A DNA stretch of 64,000 nt from the NCBI GenBank assembly GCA_021234155.1, contig JAJEKV010000429.1, positions 62,001 to 126,000 on the forward strand. The letters are read 5' to 3'. The position numbers and the translations under genes are program-made. The notes below the pieces were generated by a model. That model saw only the letters and a program-made list of their open reading frames with translations, was not told where the DNA came from and made no database searches. This DNA is from Isoetes taiwanensis. Lineage: Eukaryota; Streptophyta; Lycopodiopsida; Isoetales; Isoetaceae. Shown piece after piece: positions 9,237-19,477 of the stretch (position 1 is its first letter; every line of letters begins with the position of its first letter).

Positions 9237-11640
9237 ACCACATTGTCATGAATCTTTGAATACATCAATTTCTTCTGGAGATTTGAACTCCACCAGAGTG
9301 TTGCTCTGGTCAGCCAGAAAAGTCTATTGTATACAATGGTATACAACAATGTATATTAGAGTGTCAATGAAAGAATAGATTACAAGAATAACCTCTTTGG
9401 TTACAATAATACAAACATGTGATTACAAGTAAAGATCTATTGATCCGTCAACCCGACTTCATTACTACAGCAACCGCGGCTTCACAACATCAATCATCAT
9501 TCTACGGCGTGTCCAACAAATCTCGCAACTAGAAATTGGTACACCGAAAACAAACATATCGGGCCTCACATTGGATGAGTAATACCTTCAAATTCTACTA
9601 ACTTCGGGATAGTATGTCCGTCCTATCGCGACATTACTTGAGCCACAACTTTCTTTACAAAGACACATATAAGCGGGACCATAACGACCAGCAATCGACC
9701 GAGAGTGGGGAACTTGTAATTTTCTTGTGGCGGCGGCTTTTATGGTGCTTGGGATTTTTGTGTTTGCATCCTCAACAAAACTCATGGCCGGGCTCGAGCC
9801 CTTGTACATTTCTAGGTCCAAAATGGTACACACCACGGCTAACATTTAACCGGGTTGACCTCCAAGACCTACAATGACATACACCGCCCATCTTTCAGCC
9901 GATAACATCTTTGGCGGAGAATGGTACATTAGAAATTGCAAGTTGAGGGTGCAGGTTTGTCCTTTGAAGCAAGCTCGATTCGGCAGGTAATGTGTAAATG
10001 AGCGGATCCATGAAATGGAACCCTCGTTTCCATGTCATGCTTGATAATTGGTGCATACACCGCCAAAGTCCAAGGTCCGGTAAAACAAAATGATTTAAGA
10101 AACAATGTAAGACTTCAAATCTGAGTTGTTTATATTAAATTACTAACCTCATGAAGAAATGGACTATCCCGTCAATGAACCAATCCCTACTTTTCTCCAA
10201 TATTCGATTGCCTCTTGATCAAGCACAAGAGGCTCCCCTCAGTCTTTTTAAACACTTCAAGTGGCAAGTGTTCAGTGGGATGTCGCTCTTAACACTGCAA
10301 ATCCTCGTAACTTTGGTGGTGTAAGTTTACATTCGGCAAATGGAAGATCATTGAAAACCTTGAGGAACATTGGAAATAGCCAAGAAATGAACAATTGAAG
10401 TAAAACTTTGTTTGTATTAAAAAGTCAAGAGAGGTTACATCATATATACACAATAATACTATTTCTAGGCTTTAGTTCTATGTTTTTTTCATCATATTAA
10501 TACAAATTTCACTCGATTGTCAAACATATTCAAACATTTTGTTGCTTTCGACATAACTTTGCACATTCCACAAAGCCCGGCAAAGACCAAACCTTTTAGA
10601 TCATTCATGAGGAAATTGCCATCTACTCGTCGGGGCTCCAAACCGTTTGGACAGATCATGGTGTTTTGAAGCATTGAGGTACCCTTTGTATCTGGCCATC
10701 AATGAGAAGCACGTTCTCTTTTGTGAAACACGGAAATTGCCGTAGACCTTTTTCGTGTGCTTCAAAAATTGGCTTTTCTTGTTAAATAAATTTGTGTTGG
10801 TACGGTGATCCTGATTCCATATGAACTTGAATTTGTCCTTCAGGTTTCATCAATGCTCCCTTAACTATGACTCTCAAGTTTTGAGTTTGCAGGCCGGATC
10901 AAAGTGCTATATGAAAATTCTTCTTGCACCAATCTATGAACTTCGCCCGACTGGTCTAGTTACTACCCACTTGGTTACTTAAAAGTGTGATCAACTTAAC
11001 ATCATCTTCTTTGGCGAGTGGGTATGGACTCACTCTTGTCATAGCTTCTACCGAGGAACTCCATTGTAGTAAAAAACAAAGCGGGATTGGGCTTAACCTT
11101 GTAGTCTTACGCATAAGACAGAGTTGGTGCGGGCTGGAAACTTCGCTTGGCATTTCTTGGTGCGGGGCTGGAAACTTTTGCTTCAGCATCTATTCATGCA
11201 GGGATGGAAACTGCCGGAATGTCTTGGAGGTGTCTTTTGCTTGGAATTACGCTTGCTTTTCTCTCGAGACACTTCCGGTTTGCAAAAATTTAATGCGGTC
11301 GGTAACTATATGGGTCAAATTAAAAGAAGAGGGCACAAAAGGTTGGAAGTTACCTTGTGACTTACATTCACGAAACGATTTGTTCAGATCATAACCTGAT
11401 GCATCTGCTGATTTGGTAGATTGGTGTGGAGCATGACTTCATCTCTAGGATATTATTAGTGATTTCACAGCGACATGCACAAGAACGGGTAAGGGATTTT
11501 CTAGCGTGTTTGAGATCCCGGATGGGAAAACGCAGTTCTGGAGGGCGACCACTATGAAAACTTGTAACCATTTAAGCTCCTCTGAGATCTAGCTATAGTT
11601 GACATGGAGGCTTTGGCACAAAAAGCATGTGTATATTGGG
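9237..11640. other. unassigned region, possibly decayed repeats
   Basis: No supported gene. ORFs at 9588-9845 (-), 10492-10674 (-) and 10987-11394 (+) have no recognisable domain and frame quality is poor. A perfect 8-bp stem, TTGTATAC-AATG-GTATACAA, lies near 9326-9345. Degenerate GGGCTGGAAACTT.GCTT repeats occur near 11130-11210. It may be an old LTR element, but no LTRs or pol motifs were found. Confidence 0.35.
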
Positions 11641-11780
11641 CACAGAAAGCGAGCCAGTTATTTTCCTGATGCAGGATGCTGCTATGGGAAGGGGGTTTTG
11701 CCTTCTATGGCAGCCCCAATTGCATTATGCATTAACCGTGGAGCTTGAGGCTCAAATAATCGGTTGTGGCTGGTATTCAA

Positions 11781-12002
11781 ATGACAGATTCAGCTACACC
11801 AGATCCATCAGAAGTTGCCGGATGTGGAGAGCTCCGAATTACGGATGTCCCTCCTATTGCTGCCGATTCATCTCCATTGCTCGGGAGCTTCAATGAACCG
11901 CCTTTTGTTGCTGTCGATTCATCTCCACGATTTGTGGATGCAAGCTCGGCTATGGTCGACATCAAATCCTTTTTTCGCGATAACTATGGATTTCCAAGGT
12001 AA
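11781..12002 (+). CDS. exon-like ORF with duplicated PPxxAxDSSP motif
   Basis: An ATG at 11781 opens a 73-residue acidic, Pro/Ser-rich frame. It contains an internal duplication, PPIAADSSP followed by PPFVAVDSSP. The frame closes at a TAA inside CCAAG|GTAAACG, a plausible splice donor at 11999, so the piece may be an exon rather than a whole gene. No domain is recognised and no following exon was identified. It ends about 430 bp from the hemerythrin relic on the other strand. Confidence 0.3.
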   Translation: MTDSATPDPSEVAGCGELRITDVPPIAADSSPLLGSFNEPPFVAVDSSPRFVDASSAMVDIKSFFRDNYGFPR

Positions 12003-12242
12003 ACGAAGTCTACAAAGCGATTGGAGTTTTCTCTCTTTCCTTTTCATTTTTGGCATTCATGCATTATCGTGCATCATTGTGTATTTGTTGAGAAAGAATA
12101 CCGGATCGTTTGGTATTCCATTTTATTTCTTATTCAATCACTAAGTTGAGTTGTCTTAATCCATAACTGTGCTGCAAATTAGAGTGGCCAGGCTGCCATT
12201 CTGGCTCTCGCTGCGATTCAGGTAGCAATCCGACAAAACAAT

Positions 12243-12310
12243 TTTGAAGCTTGCTGCAATCATGGTCTCCTCTACCAAACAAGCTTCTGCAATCATGGTC
12301 TCCTCTCCGT
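12243..12310. repeat. short direct duplication
   Basis: CTGCAATCATGGTCTCCTCT occurs twice, about 34 bp apart. The spacer shares the AAGCTT context. This is minor. Confidence 0.6.
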
Positions 12311-12428
12311 TAGGTCATTAGTCACGCAATTTGAATGCTCACCAACAAATGAGTTATGTCTGCTGCCATGCAAAAGTGTTCTGCCTCCAGCGTTCCCATC
12401 TTAGCCATTTTTCAAATGTTTGCAGTCA

Positions 12429-12880
12429 TCACTCAAATGGCGGATCTTCCCACTCTTCTAGCTCAATATGCTCCCTCAAACTCCTCATCATCACATCCAT
12501 TTTGCCCGTCATAGCTAGAGGATCGCTGATTGTTGCATTTCTTTGATCTGGTGATGATCGCCCTAGATTTATCAGCGGAGTTTTTCCCCTTTCCTCGGCT
12601 CTTACAAAAGAAAGTCTTTGGCTTATCTTCCATACAAACTGATTAAACCATTTCTTTGCATCTTCTTCTTTGTTTGCCTTGGCCGCTTCCTTGTATTTGT
12701 TGTAGTAATCTTCTAGCTCCGCATGATCGTGCCTTACTCGGTCTATTAAATCTCTTCTTTCATGGCTCTGCTGCACGCTCTACTGGTGCTGGCTATGTTG
12801 TGCTCCCGCTTGAGCTATCGTCTGCTTTGAACTACGAATTAAACACAAATCTTTCCAAATCGTCTTCAGATTGGAGCAAA
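12429..12880 (-). pseudogene. hemerythrin (HHE) domain pseudogene or broken exon
   Basis: Minus-strand protein DLIDRVRHDHAELEDYYNKY followed by WFNQFVWKIS matches the first HHE helix pair (H-x-x-x-E style HDHAE) of plant hemerythrin-like proteins. The later part, MTGKMDVMMRSLREHIELEE, matches the second pair ending H-I-x-x-E-E-x-E-D. The family is known for di-iron binding in four-helix bundles. The expected middle segment with the HxxxEE ligands after KIS is altered. An in-frame TAG lies at 12780-12782, just 5' of the conserved part, and the frame ends soon after EDPPFE. A probable acceptor (TTCGTAG) lies near 12830 on this strand. The piece looks like one exon of a broken gene. A single-base nonsense change or a sequencing error could explain the stop. 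Confidence 0.6.
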
Positions 12881-13129
12881 GCATGAATCTTTTGTAATAA
12901 CAAAAACAAAATTGTCAAAAAAGATACAAGAAAATCTTGCGCTACTTACTCTCTTCAAAGAAAAGGGCGGAATGCGTTTTCCAGAGAGAACAGGCACCGG
13001 AAATGGAGTCTGGGGGAGAAGAAGAAAACAGGCTCGAGGCGGGCACACGCTGCGGGACGAGAAACATAATAAAGATCTTTTTAGTACACGCATCGCTCAA
13101 GGAACCAGTATAATGGCATTGATTTAATT

Positions 13130-15351
13130 TTTAATGGTAGCTAAGCATTGGTATGACGAGGTTTTATGCTTAGTTTGTTCAAGTATGCCCCTCTCACATT
13201 AGTACATCACTAGACCTATTTTGTTCGAGGATTTCTTTTGCATGCCTTTGTTGCTTTTCCTGATATTCATCGCATTTTATCCATCGTTTTTCATCTATTA
13301 TGGCCATTGAGTCATATTGATTGCTATTCTCTTAGGGGCTCCCCTTTGTTGCCACTTTACCAATGTGCCACAAGTCCCTATGTTTTAATTTTACATAACA
13401 AATCCCCTTTGCTTAAGTTTTCATGTTTGTTAGTTCCTGCTACATAATCGATATGATCATTTATATTTCGTTTAAGTGCTTTCAACCTAGAGATGCTTCT
13501 CCATAATATATCCTGATCATTTAAACGTTGGTGAGTCCTATCCTTTATTGACTTAGAGACTCTATAGGGTTCACACTTTTGGAGTAAGAGTCACATGCTT
13601 TAGCCTCCTTTTGGGTTAAGCGTGGATTGACATAATTTTTTTTGCTTTCATTTGTACAAAGGTATTAAGCCTTTGGACTACACCATTTGGTTGAGGTTTC
13701 ATGCATTGTTATTGTTATCATCCTTGCTTGTTATTTCTACAAGGTTGCAGATTCTATTTTCAAAGGTGCTATTTGCTTTGGATAATCATTCAAAGGAGAA
13801 GTTAACGTTACATAAATTATTCATCGGGTTCGTTTCTTAATCTCGGTACTTTTTGTTGTATGTTTGTTTCCTGTACATAGCTATCGATATTGTGTCTAGG
13901 ATTTGACAGTCCCTCTATACTCGGGATTATAATATTGTGTTTTATTACATTCGATGCATTGTTTTATTTCTTTAGCTTATTGTTCACATGAAATTGAGGG
14001 TCTTCATGTGTACATATCCTGTTTAAGTTCAGGTTAAATACGTTGGTTAGGGTTGTTATCAAAGGTTGGCTAGTTGACTTTGGTTTTGCATCAAGTTGGT
14101 GTCTACGCTTCTATTTTTCACTTGGATGTTAGTTCCCATTTGAAGTCTATATTTTGCTCTACTTTTGCTCCATTTGGTTTATTATTTCTACATTTCATTT
14201 AATTTCTTTAATTCATGAGTTCCTTTGATCTAGTTGGCTCCCTTAGGCCCATTATTCATGTTAGTCCCCTTTTTGTTATTTTTTTGTTTCTTTTCTAGTT
14301 ATCCCATGTGTTGCAGTTGTTCTACTAGTTTTCGTTGCTTTAATCATCTCAATGTGTATCCCATTAGTCCCTTTGTTCTAATTTGCTCCTTTTTAATCCA
14401 TTCCCTGTAGCCATTTGTACTTTGTTTTCTTCATTAATTCTTTCAGTCCCATGTGTTATAATGCACATCTTGTTCTTCTAGTTCTGGTTTCTTTGCTCCA
14501 ATCTGGCAATATTCCCACAGTTTATTGCTGTCCCTATCCTCTTTGTCCCTAGATTTTTCCAAGATCCTTTGCTCCAGGCATGTAATATACCTTTTGTTTT
14601 ACCACCGCCATCTGTTTTTGTTCGCCGTTATATGTTTAGATCCTTTGGGTATACTTGCCCCATTTGCTTTGTTGGTTCATGTTGTTTTGTTCTCTTGAGT
14701 AGTTCCTTTGCACTATATATTCCATTAGTTGAAGTAGCTTCATTCATTATATGAGCATCTCTAGTTCTATTTTGCTTCGTTCCGCTTTTATTTGTTTCCC
14801 TTTATACTCTTTTTTGCCCCTTTTAGACCATCATATTTGTCTCATTTCATCTTATATTAAAACGTTCCTTGGCAATTTGCTCTGTTTGGATCATTGTTCA
14901 GGTATTCTACTAGTGCCTTTAGTCATTTTAGGCTCTACTGTTATTTTACCTAATCCAGTCATCCTAGTAGTCTTTCTTGCTATTCTCTTTGATCTTCTTT
15001 CATTATTTACTTTGTTGCATTTGCTAGCCCATTTAGTCATGTCTGTTCTATTCTATTCGTGCCATTAACTCCATAGTCTTTGTTTCTAATTGTCATTAAT
15101 TCATTGGTTTTATTGTTGGAACGTCTCTGTGGCTTTCCTTTGCTTTAGCATTAGATGTAGATTCAGGTATGCAAATAGATTTGTTAGTCCCCCTTTTGAT
15201 TCTTTTCATTGTTCTACTTGCTCTAGTTGCATCCCTTGTTCTAGGGTTGCTTATTAGTATTTAAACCCATTACTACCTTTGTTATTTTGGTTCCGATTCC
15301 TTCTGCTTTCTAATTTTGACCCCAATATTGTCTATATATCCTATCTATCTC
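13130..15351. repeat. T-rich strand-asymmetric domain, left part
   Basis: For more than 2 kb the plus strand is dominated by T with scattered CCC, and fuzzy phrases recur such as 'CCATTAGTCCC', 'CCCATTTG' and 'TTTGTTCTAGTT'. No coding frame is convincing. Hydrophobic ORFs (for example 14751-15068) are by-products of T-rich codons (Phe, Leu, Ser, Ile). The same texture resumes at 22840 on the other side of the LINE. It could be a degenerate tandem array or a substitution-biased domain. Confidence 0.6.
15334..15351. repeat. left target-site duplication of the LINE
   Basis: ATATATCCTATCTATCTC, 18 bp, is identical to 22840-22857. It is followed directly by TTTTT, the complement of the element's 3' A-tail. 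Confidence 0.85.
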
Positions 15352-15545
15352 TTTTTAATTGAAGGCAATATATATTAAATATGTGTAATAAAGGTACAAA
15401 AAGGAGCATTGAGCGCTCTAACTTTTAGGAAGTAACCTTTAGGAAAGGGTAGGTTATTGACCCTGAAAAACCCAACTATCCCAAAAACATACAAAGCATA
15501 AGAGTTTATGGAAGTTACAGATATAAACTGGTAGCAGAGTAAGCC
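15352..15545 (-). other. LINE 3' UTR and tail
   Basis: On the minus strand, text typical of plant L1 tails (TTTTTGTACCTTTATTACAC, then an ATTTAATATATATTGCC block) leads to a short A-run at the junction with the left target-site copy. Confidence 0.65.
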
Positions 15546-15551
15546 GAAGGC

Positions 15552-15899
15552 TTAGTAATCACCCGAGAACCGTCTTTTCTTGGGTTCTCTTTTGGAATGG
15601 TCTTTTCTTCCCATTCCCTTGTTGGCTACAATAAAGAGGCAGTAGGGGCACTTGCATAAATGAGCTTTTCCTGGGTTGAATCTGTCCTTCTTGTCTTTTG
15701 CATTGCATAAGATATATCTTTTTTCATCAAAATAAGAGAGGCAAGCACAGTTGCAATTACAGTCTTCACCATGTCCATTTGGTACTTCAACTCCAAATTG
15801 TGTCAGCCAGAGCGCATTTGCATGGAGATTCATCCTTTTCCACCTCAGTCTTTTGAACATAATCAAAGTATTACCTGTAAATAAGGAAAAAACCAACAT
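15552..15899 (-). CDS. Cys-rich ORF at the 3' end of the LINE, unknown
   Basis: An ATG at 15899 opens a 115-residue frame. It contains a dense Cys cluster (DCNCNCACLSYF, then YILCNAKDKKD, then LCKCPYCLF) and a basic tail (KREPKKRRF). It lies after the zf-RVT region and before the 3' UTR. Just upstream is a pyrimidine tract ending TTTACAG, which resembles a splice acceptor. Possibilities are a C-terminal metal-binding extension of ORF2 now in another frame, or a captured host exon. RNase H motifs were looked for and not seen. No family is recognised. Confidence 0.4.
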   Translation of the reverse strand: MLVFSLFTGNTLIMFKRLRWKRMNLHANALWLTQFGVEVPNGHGEDCNCNCACLSYFDEKRYILCNAKDKKDRFNPGKAHLCKCPYCLFIVANKGMGRKDHSKREPKKRRFSGDY

Positions 15900-18800
15900 A
15901 AGTAATTTTAAACCTTACTGTTGATTTCCATATACCTCAAGGACCCAATTAATATCAAATTGGGCTTGCTTGATGATGGCATTAGGCGGATAATTTCCTC
16001 CTTAAAGATTAAGGAATTTCTACCCTTCCACATTCTCCACATGAGAATATATCTTCTCCATTCAACAGGGTTCTCAGGGAAGAAGTGGTATGCATATTAG
16101 AAAGGCCTGGAATGTTCAGTTCAGATTCAGCCAGCTCCAAGACCCATTCTGCCCATAGGCAATCTTTAAATAAATGTGCTTCATCCTCTTGATCCTGCAA
16201 GCATCTAACACAGATATCAGAGTTAGACATATTGAGCCTCCATCTCTTACTATTGGTGGCAAGGGCTTTATGCCAAAGTTGCCACATAAAAGCTTTGATT
16301 TTCGGATGAATTGGGCTCTTCCACATAAATGTCAGATTTTTGAGTACCCTGTCAGGGTCAATATTCCATTTCAAATGAATGGATACTTCTTGGTTTCTAT
16401 TGAGATACCTGTAGGCCAAGCTGACTTTATAGCCACAAAAACCATTAATATGCCAAAAAACATTAGTATCATGCCATTCTCCATAAGCCAATCTTTGGGT
16501 AATACTATTGAAAAGCTGCCTGGAGTCATCTCCTAGATCTGCAAGATTGGAATCTTGGTAAACAAAATCAATGTTAGGGTCATCCAGAATCAGAGAGGGG
16601 CTCCAAAAAATAGGCTGGTCCTGTGAGAGTCCTTCTTTCCATGTATACATTCCTCTTACCTTTAACCATGCTCTAATCCACTTCTTAATAATCAAGGGCA
16701 TGGTGGTGGGGATGGTAAAATCAAAGTAGATATTGTGAGGAAGCTGCATATTAAGATTTCTCCAGCCAAAGGGGTGGCACTTCTTAATGTAATGGGAAAT
16801 GAGAGTACTCACAGGGTGATTAATCTGGTTGTTGCAAGCCCTGAAGAAATATTTTGCAGCCAAAGCAGTGGCCTGCTTCTCAATGTTTATGACCCCAGAC
16901 CTCCAATTCTTTTGTGCTTGCAGCATTCTTCCATAGAGATAGGAATCCAGCATCTTCTGCTAGATCCACCTGCTATAAACCTTCCAATAATGCTTTGCAT
17001 TTTGGTCAAGACTTTCTTAGGGGCCATAATGATGGAGGACTGATAAACCTGAGAGGAAGAGATAACCAAGTTTGCCAGAATAGCTCTCCCATTTTTGGAC
17101 AGGAACTTGGAATTAAGGGAGTCAACTTTTTCATAAAATTTATCAAAATTAAATCCTCCCAAAGTTCACAAGCATTAACCCTTATAGCAAAGGGGATACC
17201 TAGAATTTTAGTTTTAGTATTGGAGAGATACATACATCCCAGTCTTCTTCTTTGCAAGCTCACCCTCCACTTGATGCCTAGAAATTAACTTGGTCTTGAC
17301 AGATTGATTCTCGCAACCCGAGCACTTGCCAAAGTCTTCCAGGATAGCTAGAGTGTTCGGATGGATTGGTCTTCCAAATGTAGAAATAAAAAGCGTGTCA
17401 TCGCAAAGTGGGCGTTAAGAATCTCACCATCCTCCCGAGAGGGAAGCACGAGACCCTTGATTAGTTGAAGATCCTTTGCTCTTTTAAGGTTGCTATTTAA
17501 TCCTTCCATCACAATAAAAAAAAGGAAAGGTGCAAGTGGGCATCCCCTGCTTGACCCCCTTTTGATATCAAAAAAGGGCTACATTCACCATTAATGAGAG
17601 AACAAACAGACTGGAATTTTTAAGGATGGCTTGGAAAATTGAGATTACCTCCTCGAGAGAATTCAAGTTTCCCTACAAAGACCAAAGCAAAGAAAAGCCC
17701 AACTTACGGTATCAAAAGCCTTTGTGATGTCCAACTTGAGGAGGCCAATTGACTGGTTGGAATCTTTGGCCCAGGAGATACCCAAGGATGCAGCAGCAAC
17801 ATTGTCAAGAATATACCTTCCTCTTAGATAAGCACTTTGAGTGTTACTGATGACTTCCTCTAGGATAGGTTTGAGACGAGCAGCAATGGTACCTGAAATT
17901 AACTTATACACCACATTGGTCAGAGAAATTGGTCTGTAATCAGAGAAAGTAATAGGGAGCTCAATCTTCGGGATAAGAGCAATTAAACTTGTGTTGATCC
18001 TGCTGTTCAGCTGCTTAGTGATCAGGAATTCATTGGCCAGAGAGACAATATCCATGCCCAAAATGTCCCAAGACTTCTTGAAGAACTCAGCTGGGAGACC
18101 ATCAGGGCCTGGGGTCTTGCCATTCTCCATCTCCTGTAAAACCTTCAACATTTCCCCCCAAGTAAAAGGCCTAGAAAGAGTGTCATTCATATGCTCAGTA
18201 ACTTTCTGCTGGATATGCACAAATTCTTCAATATCTTCTCTTCTTATATTTTCCTCAGATCCTGGAGAAATGAGTTTTGGCAGCACATTTGAGCTATGTG
18301 TCATTATCAATACTGTTCCCTTCCCAAATAATGTTATAGATATGATTTCTTTTCACTCTGCCCTTAGCCTTGATGAAGAAATACTTTGAATTACTTCTTT
18401 CATCTTCCTTTAACTCCTTCACCTTTGCTTTGATCTTCCAACCCCTGGCAATTCTTATTTCTTCTCTTTCGATTTGGATCTTGATTTCATCTTTTTGTTG
18501 TCCATTAGCCAAATCTAGCTGGGATCTGAGGTCCTGCAGATGGGCAGTATTACTTCTATGGACCTCTTTTCCCTAAATTTTGAGCCAATTCTTGATTCTC
18601 TTGGAGACCTTAACCCACCAATCCATCCAACCCCTGATACCAATAGGCTTAACTTCCTGAGAGATAATTTGCTGAAGGTTGTGCAAAAAGTCATCCTGAT
18701 CCAAAAGATTAGTGTTTAATTTGAAGTAAGAGTTCCTCTTCCTCTGAGACTGTTACCACAAATGCTTATAAGCTGGGGGAAATGGTCAGAAAGAGTGTAG

Positions 18801-19477
18801 TTGGTAAGGTTAGTGACCCTAGTGCTGTTGTTCCAAAGGGATTCACTAAGATAGAATCTGTCATGGAGGCAACAAACAGGCTGAGCTCTGTGATCACTCC
18901 AACTATAGGAATGAGGATTAACTCTGGCCAAAGAGAGGTGGTGAGAATGTAGGAGGGAGTTCCAACTTGAGAATTCATTGTCAGTCAAAGGTCTGAAATT
19001 GGTGTTCCTCATATAGCTATGAGTAACCATATTGAAGTCACCAGCTAAAATGCAATCATCATAAGGAATTCTCTCTAGACTTCTATTTATAACATCCCAA
19101 AGGCCAATTCTATCAGGGGTCTGGTGATAGGCATAAACATTAATAAAGGCAATTCTTCTATCTCCAACTTTTCCATGGATAATCTGCCATCTCCTACTAT
19201 TGTCATTAACCATCTGAATATCATCCATGTTGAGTCTGTTATTCCAAGCTATGGTTATGCCTGCAGAAGTGTTGTTAGCTTTGAGAGACCAATGCTGAAA
19301 GTTAACAGGCAGAACATCTCTGATTACATAGTTAATATTATCATCATAAATTTTATGCTCTTGGAAAAAAATAAAATCCAAATTCATAGAGCTTAGACAA
19401 ACCTTTAATCTATCTCTCTTGATATTCGAATTGATGCCTTGGATATTCCAAGTGATGCCTTTAAGATTTAAATCCAT
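15900..19477 (-). pseudogene. LINE ORF2: APE endonuclease, reverse transcriptase, zf-RVT, frame-broken
   Basis: The first frame, from the ATG at 19477 to 18716, is the endonuclease: GITWNIQGIN at the start, FFQEHKI (catalytic Glu), AGDFNMV, SYSWSDHR and LSDHFPQL (terminal SDH). A linker at 18294-18512 has the usual LKEDERSNSKYFF signature. The RT (17663-18310) shows NGKTPGPDGLPAEFFK, DYRPISLTNVVYK and motif A LLKLDITKAFDTV, then breaks near 17670. The catalytic YxDD region is not readable in one frame. The zf-RVT domain at 16009-16953 reads WKSPIHPKIKAFMWQLWHK, followed by CxxC-xxxxE-x-x-x-H-x-x-x-x-C. The normal WRMWKGRN tail is present in another frame near 16000-16050. The enzyme would have performed target-primed reverse transcription. 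As written it cannot be made. Confidence 0.85.

Noticed and set aside
9270-9300. GGAGATTTGAACTCCACC as a tRNA T-arm
   Set aside because: No box A, acceptor stem or cloverleaf was found around it.
14751-15068. Hydrophobic ORF as a membrane protein
   Set aside because: Any frame of this T-rich DNA gives Phe/Leu/Ile/Ser-rich peptides; similar ORFs occur throughout 13-15 kb and 23-24.5 kb.
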